64,000 nt of DNA, from the NCBI GenBank assembly GCA_041879425.1, contig CP090854.1, positions 1,488,001 through 1,552,000 of the forward strand, written 5' to 3'. The translations under genes and the position numbers were made by a program. This DNA is from Vibrio pomeroyi. GTDB taxonomy: Bacteria; Pseudomonadota; Gammaproteobacteria; Enterobacterales; Vibrionaceae. The notes below the pieces were generated by a model. The model ran no database searches and was not told the DNA's origin. It worked only from the letters and a program-made list of their open reading frames with translations. Positions 7,131-15,120 of the stretch are shown here, piece by piece (position 1 is the stretch's first letter; each line of letters opens with the position of its first letter).

Positions 7131-9152
7131 TTAGTCCGGCTCTGGAAAACGGGTGACTTTTCCGTCGCCACTGAGTGTCGTGATCGATTGCGGTTTCCCA
7201 TCGGTGTCTAACCTCAATTCACCAATCGCACTGCGGTTTGAAAGGCGATAAAAGGTTTGATTGTCTGGGCTACGCTTTTCGATTTTTAGGCGCTTTCGCT
7301 TGGTGAAATAGTTAAGAACTGAACGCGGGCTATACAATAATCGGTCACATACATCGCAGAATTTTAGCAATGGGGCAGGGAACTGGTTCTTGATGCCACT
7401 ACAAGTAATTTGGTAGATGTTCGGACTGTTTCGGCGATACCTAAGCTTAATATCGTAGGCAAATGAGTAATGCACATCACCCGAAAGCACCACGAAGTTG
7501 GTTGGCGTTTTGGTGTGAGTAAAGATACTGATGAGGGTGTTAGCACTGCCTGGGTGCGCCATCCAGTTCTCGGCATCAATCACCAGCGGTTTGCCTAGGG
7601 TGGTCATCATCTTCTGCAGCGTTTCAATGAACTTAACCCCGAACATCGGTGCTGCGGACACAATCACCACTTTCTCTTGATTGATTAACTGATGTTGAAA
7701 TTCGGTCAGCGCTTCCCAGTCCATCAAACCCGATGGTTTGTTCATGCGTGACTCAGAACGCCAACGACGAGTGCGTGTATCCAACACAATCACTTTTGGC
7801 GACGTGTTGATGGTGTAGTGCCACTCTTCGAAACGATCCAGCATCTCAATGTATTGCGTATGTCGTGTAGGTTCTAGCTGCCCAATGACCGTTTCAGTAG
7901 TTTCTGCCAGTTCAACCGTTTGCTCGCTTGAGTCTCCCAGGTCAACATTTTGGTTCACTAATTCCGAGAAAAGTTGTTTGGTTTGCTCCATAAAATCGCG
8001 GTTGAAGTTCTCTGGTGCGTTACCCCAACCTTGGCACATCCAATAAGCCGCAAGGCCGTTACCAATCACTTGTGTCGCGAACTGGTTTTGATCGACCGCG
8101 TGTTCCCAACCAACCGTAAGGTTCCAATCATCCGTGACATCGTGGTCATCGAAGATCATGTAAGTCGGGATATGTGCGAACAGACGCTGTACTTGTGGCA
8201 GGCCAGCGATGAAGTCATCAATGATGATGCTTTCATCACGCCACTGTTGCTGCTCGGCAGGCGTCAATTGTCGATCGCCTTGCATGAAGTTGTTTTCGAT
8301 TAATCGCTCACGGTTGATGCATTGCCACAAAGTTGGAGACCAAACCAGCAAGTACATCGCGATGAATTCAGACAACGTGACCAAATGGTTCTCACAATCG
8401 GTCGAGCTGAAGATAGGGATCCCACGTTTAGGGAATAACTTATCGAGCAGCGAATCTGACGTGTTGTGGTGTGGCAGTAAATGATCACGTTGGTAGAGGT
8501 GATACTCGCTGCTAAACAGGGCTTCACTACTGCTGATTTTGCTGTCCAGTGAGTCAGTCGGTAAGCTTTCACCGACTAACCCAAGCAGTTGAATCACTTG
8601 CTGAATCGCATCCAATGTTGGGCCTGCAACGTGATCGGCGTAGATTTGGTCACCGCTCATCATCAACATATCCGGTCGCTCAACAACAGCTTGGGTGGCG
8701 ATCTTGTTATCTGCCGCAACTAGGCTGTCTTTGCTCGGGTGATGAGGGTTGCGACAAGAGCCATGCAAGATGTAGTCAGCCGTTGTCGATATCTTAAACT
8801 CGATTCGAGCGTTATTGTCGTTGGTTCGTTTTTCTCTATAAACCAAATGCGGTGCCAGTTCAGTTAGTGAACCTTGCTCGGTCTCTATTTGATACTGCAA
8901 CGGAACGTTGGTTGGAAACTCTCCCTGTAAATGAATCAAGGTTACCCAAGCGTGTGTACCCACTTGAATCGATTCTTGTTCATCCAGTGGCGACGTAAAG
9001 AAAGGCGTTTCTTGCTCTGCATTGAATAATTCAGTGGTACCCGAAAGTGGTGCACTGGTGACTACCCAAAGTACCACCTCAGTTGCGGTGGTTTTTCGTA
9101 GAATTGGGCCTGCGAGCAATAAGGGAAGAGTTGATGTCGTCGAGCGTTTCAA
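7131..9152 (-). CDS. PhoD-like metallophosphatase
   Basis: This 673-residue protein belongs to the PhoD-like alkaline phosphatase/phosphodiesterase family. Metal-binding motifs are visible in order: GSCRNPHH, MMSGDQIYADH near residue 165, IFDDHDVTDDW near residue 337, and VVLSGDVHYSF near residue 555. An N-terminal beta-sandwich of about 120 residues precedes the catalytic part. No clear Tat or Sec signal is seen, so it is probably cytoplasmic, unlike classic secreted PhoD. Translation starts at a TTG (9152) set by TAGGA six bases upstream; no ATG lies nearby. The gene follows the acidic-protein gene by 8 bases, so the two are one operon. Confidence 0.88.
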   Translation of the reverse strand: MKRSTTSTLPLLLAGPILRKTTATEVVLWVVTSAPLSGTTELFNAEQETPFFTSPLDEQESIQVGTHAWVTLIHLQGEFPTNVPLQYQIETEQGSLTELAPHLVYREKRTNDNNARIEFKISTTADYILHGSCRNPHHPSKDSLVAADNKIATQAVVERPDMLMMSGDQIYADHVAGPTLDAIQQVIQLLGLVGESLPTDSLDSKISSSEALFSSEYHLYQRDHLLPHHNTSDSLLDKLFPKRGIPIFSSTDCENHLVTLSEFIAMYLLVWSPTLWQCINRERLIENNFMQGDRQLTPAEQQQWRDESIIIDDFIAGLPQVQRLFAHIPTYMIFDDHDVTDDWNLTVGWEHAVDQNQFATQVIGNGLAAYWMCQGWGNAPENFNRDFMEQTKQLFSELVNQNVDLGDSSEQTVELAETTETVIGQLEPTRHTQYIEMLDRFEEWHYTINTSPKVIVLDTRTRRWRSESRMNKPSGLMDWEALTEFQHQLINQEKVVIVSAAPMFGVKFIETLQKMMTTLGKPLVIDAENWMAHPGSANTLISIFTHTKTPTNFVVLSGDVHYSFAYDIKLRYRRNSPNIYQITCSGIKNQFPAPLLKFCDVCDRLLYSPRSVLNYFTKRKRLKIEKRSPDNQTFYRLSNRSAIGELRLDTDGKPQSITTLSGDGKVTRFPEPD

Positions 9153-9160
9153 TACGGTTC

Positions 9161-9718
9161 CTAAATCGTTGGAGGTGTGTTGTTGAGTTCTTTTGTTTCG
9201 AGCGCAGAGGTGTCGAGTTCCGGTGTTTCAGGCTCGTGAGGTTCAACAGCCGCTGTGTCCAGTTCCGGAGTTGCAGGTTCTGCTGTCTCTTGCTCTGTTA
9301 TCTCACCTTCTGTCGTCTCATCTTCCGTCATCTCAAGGACTTCGATAACTTCGGAGCTAGAAAGTTCATGACCCATCAGAAATATCGCCAATAAGGCATC
9401 GGCTTTGGTTTTAGTATCGGAAGGGTCGTCTAACACTTGTTCAAGCTTTTCTCGGATCATGGCAATTTCGTGCTCTACAAAGCCACGGCCTTCGTCATCC
9501 CCTTGGTTCTCTTCAGGGGCATTATCGAACTCCATAAACAACAACTCACCATCTAACTTTGTGTTAACCAGTCGCTCTGGCAACCATTCCTCACCCATAA
9601 CGATATCTGGGTCGGAATCATTGGGTAAGTGGTCTATAATGTTTTGTAATTCTGAGACTTTCACAATACTTTCATTTAACCGAGAATATCCTTCATTGTA
9701 ACGGTCAATTCCAATCAA
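9161..9718 (-). CDS. Acidic hypothetical protein with E/T/P repeats
   Basis: I do not recognise a family. The 185 residues are strongly acidic. An N-terminal helical part (about 1-130) is followed by a low-complexity tail built from repeats such as ETPELDTSALE and TPELDTAAVE. The longest frame begins at a TTG (9718) with only a weak ribosome site, so the true start may differ. It ends 8 bases before the PhoD-like gene and is probably co-translated with it. The tail likely varies in length between strains. Confidence 0.65.
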   Translation of the reverse strand: MIGIDRYNEGYSRLNESIVKVSELQNIIDHLPNDSDPDIVMGEEWLPERLVNTKLDGELLFMEFDNAPEENQGDDEGRGFVEHEIAMIREKLEQVLDDPSDTKTKADALLAIFLMGHELSSSEVIEVLEMTEDETTEGEITEQETAEPATPELDTAAVEPHEPETPELDTSALETKELNNTPPTI

Positions 9719-9799
9719 ACCTAAAACTAGTTGGTTGGAATGGTCAATAAATGTCTATTCAGTAACACAATATTTATTACAAAGAGTAATTGCACAAGA

Positions 9800-11116
9800 A
9801 TGAAGCACAAATTTTCACCGAAGCTCATCTCGTATGGGGCGGTTTTATTAAGTAACGCTTTTTTAGGTAACAGCGTGGCGTGGGCTGCGGAAGAGCAAGA
9901 GTGGGGTGTTGCAGCAATGTTCCGAACCGCGAGCATTCCTTACGACACCTCTGGTGGTGACCAGTCGGTTAACACATTTGTACCGATGTTATTCTTTAAG
10001 AACGATTACGTGTTTATCGACGGCACAGAAATGGGTGCTTACCTGTATCAAACCGAAGATGAAAAATGGTCATTTAACGCAATTTCTCGTATGCGTTTTA
10101 TTGATATTCCAGCTTCAGAGCAAAACGCCATTGAGGGTGATACAGCCGATTTCGGTGCTCAACTGACTTACCAACTTGATGAGCAATGGGCTCTCGAGAC
10201 GGAACTTATGAGTGACAGTGAGTACAACTTCCACGGTAACCTGCGCGCCAAAGCCAAGTATGAAACTGGCGATTGGGAATTTTCTCCAAGCGCGACGTTG
10301 CGTTATAAGAGTGCCGATTTCAACAGTGAATACTATTCCGCATCCAATGAAACCATTGGTGCAGGCGTTGACTTAAATGTCGGCGTAGAAGCGCGTTATC
10401 ACGTATTTTCAAACCTTTATCTATTGGGTTCGACCAGCGTAACCCGCTTGGATGACAATGCTTATGATTCTGCGATTGTGGAAGACCGTTATCAAGGTGA
10501 ACTCTACCTTGGTTTTGGTTTCTTCAATGATAAAGAGAAAGCGCCTAAACCTAAGCTAAGTAACGCACCTTATCTGCGTGTTGCACACGGTTGGGCAACG
10601 CCATCGAACATTGGCGATATCATGAAGTTCAACGCGGAGAAAGACGAATACAACAACCAACTCACATCGTTCTTTTATGGTCACCCTTTAACTGATGAGA
10701 TCTTTGGTTTCCCGTTGGATATCTACCTAACGCCGGGTATTGCGCATCACTGGAGTTCAGACGTTCAATCGAGCAGCACGGAATACATCATTGCAATCAA
10801 AGCTTACTACACGTTCAACTGGCCGACACAGTGGCGATTTGGTGTCGCAGAAGGTATGTCGTACATAGATTCGATTACCTATATCGAAGGCTCTGAGATG
10901 GACCGTAAAGGCTACACCGCAAGTCACTTGTTGAACTACCTAGACTTCTCATTCGATGTGAATGTAGGTGACTTGATTGGCAAGAATGACCTGAACAACT
11001 TGTGGTTTGGTTATTCTTTACACCATCGTTCAGCAATCTTTGAAAACGCCTCTCAGTTTGGTCGTATCAAAGGCGGCAGTAACTACAACACCGTTTATTT
11101 CCAATATGAGTTTTAA
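9800..11116 (+). CDS. Outer-membrane MipA/OmpV barrel fused to PagL-like barrel
   Basis: This exported outer-membrane protein has 438 residues, about 1.7 times a usual MipA/OmpV protein. The signal peptide ends near SVAWA (about residue 30). Residues 32-260 follow MipA/OmpV, including a strand with TRLDDNAYDSAIV and the closing GELYLGFGFF. The remaining 180 residues form a second set of beta strands. They end in GYSLHHRSAIFENASQFG and a terminal aromatic YFQYEF. The H-x-S pair (His409, Ser411) resembles the catalytic pair of the lipid A 3-O-deacylase PagL. The ATG at 9800 was chosen over 9731 because the signal peptide starts there. The enzymatic role is inference. Confidence 0.75.
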   Translation: MKHKFSPKLISYGAVLLSNAFLGNSVAWAAEEQEWGVAAMFRTASIPYDTSGGDQSVNTFVPMLFFKNDYVFIDGTEMGAYLYQTEDEKWSFNAISRMRFIDIPASEQNAIEGDTADFGAQLTYQLDEQWALETELMSDSEYNFHGNLRAKAKYETGDWEFSPSATLRYKSADFNSEYYSASNETIGAGVDLNVGVEARYHVFSNLYLLGSTSVTRLDDNAYDSAIVEDRYQGELYLGFGFFNDKEKAPKPKLSNAPYLRVAHGWATPSNIGDIMKFNAEKDEYNNQLTSFFYGHPLTDEIFGFPLDIYLTPGIAHHWSSDVQSSSTEYIIAIKAYYTFNWPTQWRFGVAEGMSYIDSITYIEGSEMDRKGYTASHLLNYLDFSFDVNVGDLIGKNDLNNLWFGYSLHHRSAIFENASQFGRIKGGSNYNTVYFQYEF

Positions 11117-11151
11117 CCACAACCTGTAATTTAAAGTTCAGGTTACGTTAT

Positions 11152-11188
11152 ACAAGCCAACTTCCGTTTACGGGGTTGGCTTGTTTTG
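11152..11188 (+). terminator. Rho-independent terminator
   Basis: The 10-bp stem ACAAGCCAAC/GTTGGCTTGT is followed by TTTTG and closes the MipA/PagL-like gene. Confidence 0.88.
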
Positions 11189-11488
11189 TATGGGTTTCAC
11201 TAAATTGGTGTGTTCAATGTTATTGCTGCTTTTTACTTGAGCGAGTTATGTATTCTTTTTATTTGTAACCTTTCCATAACGCCGATATTGCCTTACTCGC
11301 TCTCTCTTTACCCATAGAAAACATGATAACCCTCTCACACGTTTAGCTTAAATGCTTAAAGGTTTAAGCAATAAATTTCGTTCGGGTAACCCCATAATCA
11401 CAAAAGGTAAATGACCACATTGCTGACAATGTTACTGAGATGGGAATATCCGTTGTGAAACGTTTATACACAAAGGTCGATACGAGAA
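11189..11488 (+). promoter_or_regulatory. Leader of glucan locus with 18-bp palindrome
   Basis: This spacer precedes the glucan-utilisation genes. At 11353-11370 it holds a perfect inverted repeat TGCTTAAAGGTTTAAGCA (8+2+8). Its size fits a LacI-family operator, although the centre is GG and not the usual CG. The LacI gene of the same locus (18588-19577) is the natural candidate to bind it. The rest of the spacer is AT-rich, with no clear promoter that I would defend. Confidence 0.5.
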
Positions 11489-12826
11489 ATGATAAAAAAA
11501 AGCCTTTTAGCTACCTGTACCCTCATGGCTAGCATGTCTGCGTTCGCTGATGTCACGATCACCGAACTTACCGTTAACCCACAACTCTACCCAGTAGGGT
11601 TTGAACAACATTTACAAAGAAACTTGGACTTCTTTGTTGATGGCGTAGGTGTGGATCAAAAAGCCAAAGTTCCATACGACACGATTTTCGTCGATAAAAA
11701 TGGCCAAATTGAACACGACTATTATGTCAATACAACAGAGATTGGCCTGTACCTAAATGTGCTTGTTGAAGCTCATAAAAACGGCAATGCCAATGCTCTC
11801 ATTCGTATCCATGAAACACTGGATGCGCTAGCAGGAGCCCCTACTTGGAAAGGTCTGTTTTTCTGGCCTTATGACATTGAAGGAAAGCAACTAAAACCTA
11901 ACAAAGATGGCATTGTTCCCGCCGTAGATAACGCAAACTTAGCATTTGCTCTTGCTGGTGTAGCAGGTGCTTACCTTGACTCAAAGCAATCCGATGAAAA
12001 AGAAGTCGTTGCTAAGGTCGAATCTATTCTTAAGAGCCAAACAGATGGTTGGGCTGAACTCTATGATGAGAGCCGAGGGCTACTTTACTCGGGCTACTCA
12101 ACCACCAAGCAAGCACCACTGACTTACCATATTGATCGTAAAGCCAATGAAAGCCGATTAGCACCAATTTGGGCTCACTTGATCACTCAGAACTCAGAAA
12201 ACACCGTGCCAAAAACTGCGTTTAACAACATGGAGTTATACACCCAAGACTATTACCTAGATCGCAAGAAGTATTCGCCGATGCTGACTTGGGATGGTGC
12301 TTATTTCCAAGGAATGCTTTCGATGATCTGGTTGGAAGAACGCTCATTGATCCCAGATTTCTCGATGATCGAAGATATGACAGAGATCCAAAAGTACCAC
12401 GCTATAAAGCATCAAATTCCTTTCGTGTCGTCCGCAGCAACGGTTGATGATGGTTATGCGGCATTCGGTGTCCCAGAGCTATCAGAATCTAAGGTTCGTT
12501 TTAACAATACTGATATCGCTGGTGGTGATACCGGTTCACCTCATGCGCTTGCGCTTTCTTATATGGTGAACCCGTTTGAAGCTGTCAGTCTGTTAAACAC
12601 AGTGATTGATTACTACCCACAACTCGAAACTCCGTACGGTTGGTATGACGCAATCAACGGTAAAGGTGAAACATCAACGAAAATTCTGTCTCTAGACCAA
12701 GGTATGTTTGTCGGTGCCTTCCTTTCACCGGCTATCAACCAAGATGTGCGTAAGTACCTAGAAAGCAAAAATTACTACGCCGCCATTGTTGATATGTATG
12801 AAACCTTTGAACCAAATAATAAATAG
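11489..12826 (+). CDS. Periplasmic endo-beta-1,2-glucanase-like hydrolase (GH144-like)
   Basis: This 445-residue exported enzyme has a signal peptide (cleavage after SAFA, residue 20) and a single alpha/alpha-barrel domain. Landmarks are WKGLFFWPYDIEG, LTWDGAYFQGML, GGDTGSPHALALSY and a C-terminal PYGWYDAIN followed by LSLDQGMFVGAF. These resemble the glycoamylase-like fold (PF10091) of GH144 endo-beta-1,2-glucanases. The protein has no lipobox, so it should be soluble in the periplasm. The neighbouring phosphorylase acts on beta-1,2-glucooligosaccharides, and this supports cutting of longer beta-1,2-glucans after entry through the porin encoded 15 bases downstream. Family membership is by motif memory; another alpha/alpha-barrel glycosidase is possible. 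Confidence 0.68.
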   Translation: MIKKSLLATCTLMASMSAFADVTITELTVNPQLYPVGFEQHLQRNLDFFVDGVGVDQKAKVPYDTIFVDKNGQIEHDYYVNTTEIGLYLNVLVEAHKNGNANALIRIHETLDALAGAPTWKGLFFWPYDIEGKQLKPNKDGIVPAVDNANLAFALAGVAGAYLDSKQSDEKEVVAKVESILKSQTDGWAELYDESRGLLYSGYSTTKQAPLTYHIDRKANESRLAPIWAHLITQNSENTVPKTAFNNMELYTQDYYLDRKKYSPMLTWDGAYFQGMLSMIWLEERSLIPDFSMIEDMTEIQKYHAIKHQIPFVSSAATVDDGYAAFGVPELSESKVRFNNTDIAGGDTGSPHALALSYMVNPFEAVSLLNTVIDYYPQLETPYGWYDAINGKGETSTKILSLDQGMFVGAFLSPAINQDVRKYLESKNYYAAIVDMYETFEPNNK

Positions 12827-12841
12827 ACAGAGGAATGAACC

Positions 12842-13822
12842 GTGAACTTTGAAAAAGCAGTGAACGCAATAAAACTAACAAGCTTCGTTCCGTTGTTAGC
12901 GCTAGCTATTCCTCTGACAGCCAATGCTGATGAGCCTGTAACAGAAGAACAAGCTGAAATAGAAACAGAAGTTGGATTATGGAGCGACCATCAATATAGA
13001 GAGCTTATTCTGGAAACCGAATCGGCCAAGAGCAGTAATGCTCCACCTCGAACACGTGCATTGACAGGTATCGAATACGAACATATTGACAATGAAAATC
13101 AGCCAAACGAGGAGTTGCTCCACTATATCTACGCTGATGGTTTTACGCGAGTCACAGACACCTTCAGCATGGGGTATGTATTCAAAGAGATACATCACAG
13201 TCGTGGAGGCGAAAGTACTGGTCAAAGTAATTACTCTGAAATCATCCCTAGTTTTTATTGGCGTCAAAATGACAATGTTGCCTACAACCTCATGTTGTCG
13301 TACGAAAAAACGATAGGTGAGTGGCACTACGATAAATACATGGCAAAACCTGGGATTGACCTGAGCTTTGGTCGTCACTTTTTACATCTGAGTGCGGAAC
13401 TAGGCTACAAAGATGAAAGACAAGGTCCGGGAAGTCGCGGTGCGTTTATTGAATCTGAACCTTTGTACCTTTACCGCCTAGATAACGGCATCAATATTGG
13501 GGCAAAAGTTATCTATGTTGAAGAGCATAATGATTTTAACTACGTTGAGTTTGCTGTTAAACCGTTAATTCAATTCAACTTTGATAACGGAAACTATTTA
13601 GAGCTTCGCTATGAAAGAGGTACGTTAGATATGGGTTCTGATCCTAATAACCGCGACCATTTTGATTATGATGTGTATGCCTTGTACACGGATCTTCCTA
13701 TCAATGAACACTTTTCTTTCTTAGCGGATATTCAGATTAAAGATCGCCATGCGGATCCTGCACCATGGACCGGAGATCAATTGGTTTGGTTCTCTAAGGT
13801 TGGCATCGTGTGGAAGTTCTAA
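12842..13822 (+). CDS. Outer-membrane oligosaccharide porin (OmpG/KdgM-like)
   Basis: This 326-residue protein has a signal peptide (cleavage after TANA, about residue 29). A series of alternating amphipathic strands follows, ending in the C-terminal Phe signature VGIVWKF. The length, single barrel and lack of a plug or trimer loop resemble monomeric sugar porins such as OmpG or KdgM. In E. coli, ompG also ends a sugar operon with an ABC importer and phosphorylases (the ycj genes), a parallel arrangement. The start is GTG 12842, set by GAGG upstream. It likely lets glucan fragments into the periplasm. Confidence 0.75.
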   Translation: MNFEKAVNAIKLTSFVPLLALAIPLTANADEPVTEEQAEIETEVGLWSDHQYRELILETESAKSSNAPPRTRALTGIEYEHIDNENQPNEELLHYIYADGFTRVTDTFSMGYVFKEIHHSRGGESTGQSNYSEIIPSFYWRQNDNVAYNLMLSYEKTIGEWHYDKYMAKPGIDLSFGRHFLHLSAELGYKDERQGPGSRGAFIESEPLYLYRLDNGINIGAKVIYVEEHNDFNYVEFAVKPLIQFNFDNGNYLELRYERGTLDMGSDPNNRDHFDYDVYALYTDLPINEHFSFLADIQIKDRHADPAPWTGDQLVWFSKVGIVWKF

Positions 13823-13978
13823 GAGATTGATTGAGTCATAATGGGGTTACACATTCGCTTGCTGTAAACATGAATTTGATAGCCCCACTTTTAACCCATT
13901 TACACTATTGTTTGGATATATCAGAAAGGAAGATCTGACCCAAATAGTGAGCGCATTTACAAATAGGAATGCAGAATC

Positions 13979-15103
13979 ATGGCGAAAGTAACGCTAAAAA
14001 ATGTAAATAAAGTCTATGAAAACGGCTTCCATGCTATCCACGATGTGAGTTTAGACATCAAAGATGGTGAGTTCATGGTGCTCGTTGGTCCATCTGGTTG
14101 TGCTAAGTCCACCATGCTGAGAATGGTGGCGGGTTTAGAGAGCATCACTGACGGTGATCTGATGATCGGCGAACGTGAATGTAATGACCTGCCGCCAAAA
14201 GATCGTGGTATCGCGATGGTATTCCAGAACTACGCTTTATACCCACATATGACCGCTTATGAAAACCTAGCGTTTGGTTTGGAAACGGCTAAGAAATCGA
14301 AAGCAGAAATTAAAGAGCGGGTAACAAGAGCAGCAGAACTTTTAGAGATTACGGACTTACTGGATAGAAAGCCAAAGCAGATGTCAGGTGGTCAGCGCCA
14401 ACGTGTTGCCTTAGGACGCGCAATGGTACGTAACCCGGATGTGTTCTTATTCGATGAACCGTTATCCAACCTAGATGCCAAGTTGCGTGTGTCGATGCGT
14501 CGCCGAATTATTCGTCTGCACAACCAACTTCAAGAATCAGGTAAGCCCGCAACCATGATCTATGTAACCCACGATCAGGTTGAAGCGATGACCATGGGAG
14601 ACCGCGTCTGCATTCTTAACCAAGGTCGCATCATGCAAGTCGATACGCCGATGAATGTGTATCACAACCCTAAAAACAAGTTTGTTGCTGAGTTTATTGG
14701 CTCCCCAGCCATGAATATGCTTGAAGGCACTCTATTGGATCAAAGCGGTAAAGTGTGCGTTCAACTCAATGAGCACACCATCGAATTGTCGCAAGCACAT
14801 CAAGAGAAAGCGAAAGGGTGGGTGGGGCACCGCGTTCACCTTGGTATTCGTCCAGAGCACTTGTCGGTATCTAATCAAGCGAATCAAAACACGCTACCGG
14901 CAAAAGTTGAAGCGAAAGAAGAGCTAGGGTCAGAAGTCTACTTACACGTCACCATCTTCGATAAACCGGTGGTTTGTAAGCTACTCGATACCGAGCAAAC
15001 ACCCGATGTCGGCACCCATTGTCACATTCAACTTCAAGTCGAGAAATGCCACGTCTTTGATGACGCTTCTCAAGAAAATATCCACTACACAGAATCAAAA
15101 TAA
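13979..15103 (+). CDS. Sugar ABC importer ATPase (MalK/UgpC type)
   Basis: This 374-residue cytoplasmic ATPase would energise the two permeases encoded at 20855-22554. The nucleotide-binding domain spans about 1-235. It has Walker A as GPSGCAKST (residues 38-46), a Q-loop in VFQNYALYPHM, signature MSGGQRQRV, Walker B FLFDEPLSNLDA and the switch His in YVTHDQVEAMT. The C-terminal part (about 240-374) is the regulatory OB-fold (TOBE) domain of the MalK class. Walker A carries Ala where the last Gly of GxxGxGKS/T is nearly invariant. The base sequence reads cleanly, so the change is real in this window. The ATPase sits upstream of the phosphorylase gene by 17 bases. Confidence 0.92.
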   Translation: MAKVTLKNVNKVYENGFHAIHDVSLDIKDGEFMVLVGPSGCAKSTMLRMVAGLESITDGDLMIGERECNDLPPKDRGIAMVFQNYALYPHMTAYENLAFGLETAKKSKAEIKERVTRAAELLEITDLLDRKPKQMSGGQRQRVALGRAMVRNPDVFLFDEPLSNLDAKLRVSMRRRIIRLHNQLQESGKPATMIYVTHDQVEAMTMGDRVCILNQGRIMQVDTPMNVYHNPKNKFVAEFIGSPAMNMLEGTLLDQSGKVCVQLNEHTIELSQAHQEKAKGWVGHRVHLGIRPEHLSVSNQANQNTLPAKVEAKEELGSEVYLHVTIFDKPVVCKLLDTEQTPDVGTHCHIQLQVEKCHVFDDASQENIHYTESK

Positions 15104-15120
15104 GTTTGGAGTAAAGCTTT

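Noticed and set aside
8209..8484. Several plus-strand ORFs inside the PhoD-like gene
   Set aside because: All lie opposite a clear enzyme frame with family motifs and show no protein-like composition or ribosome sites.
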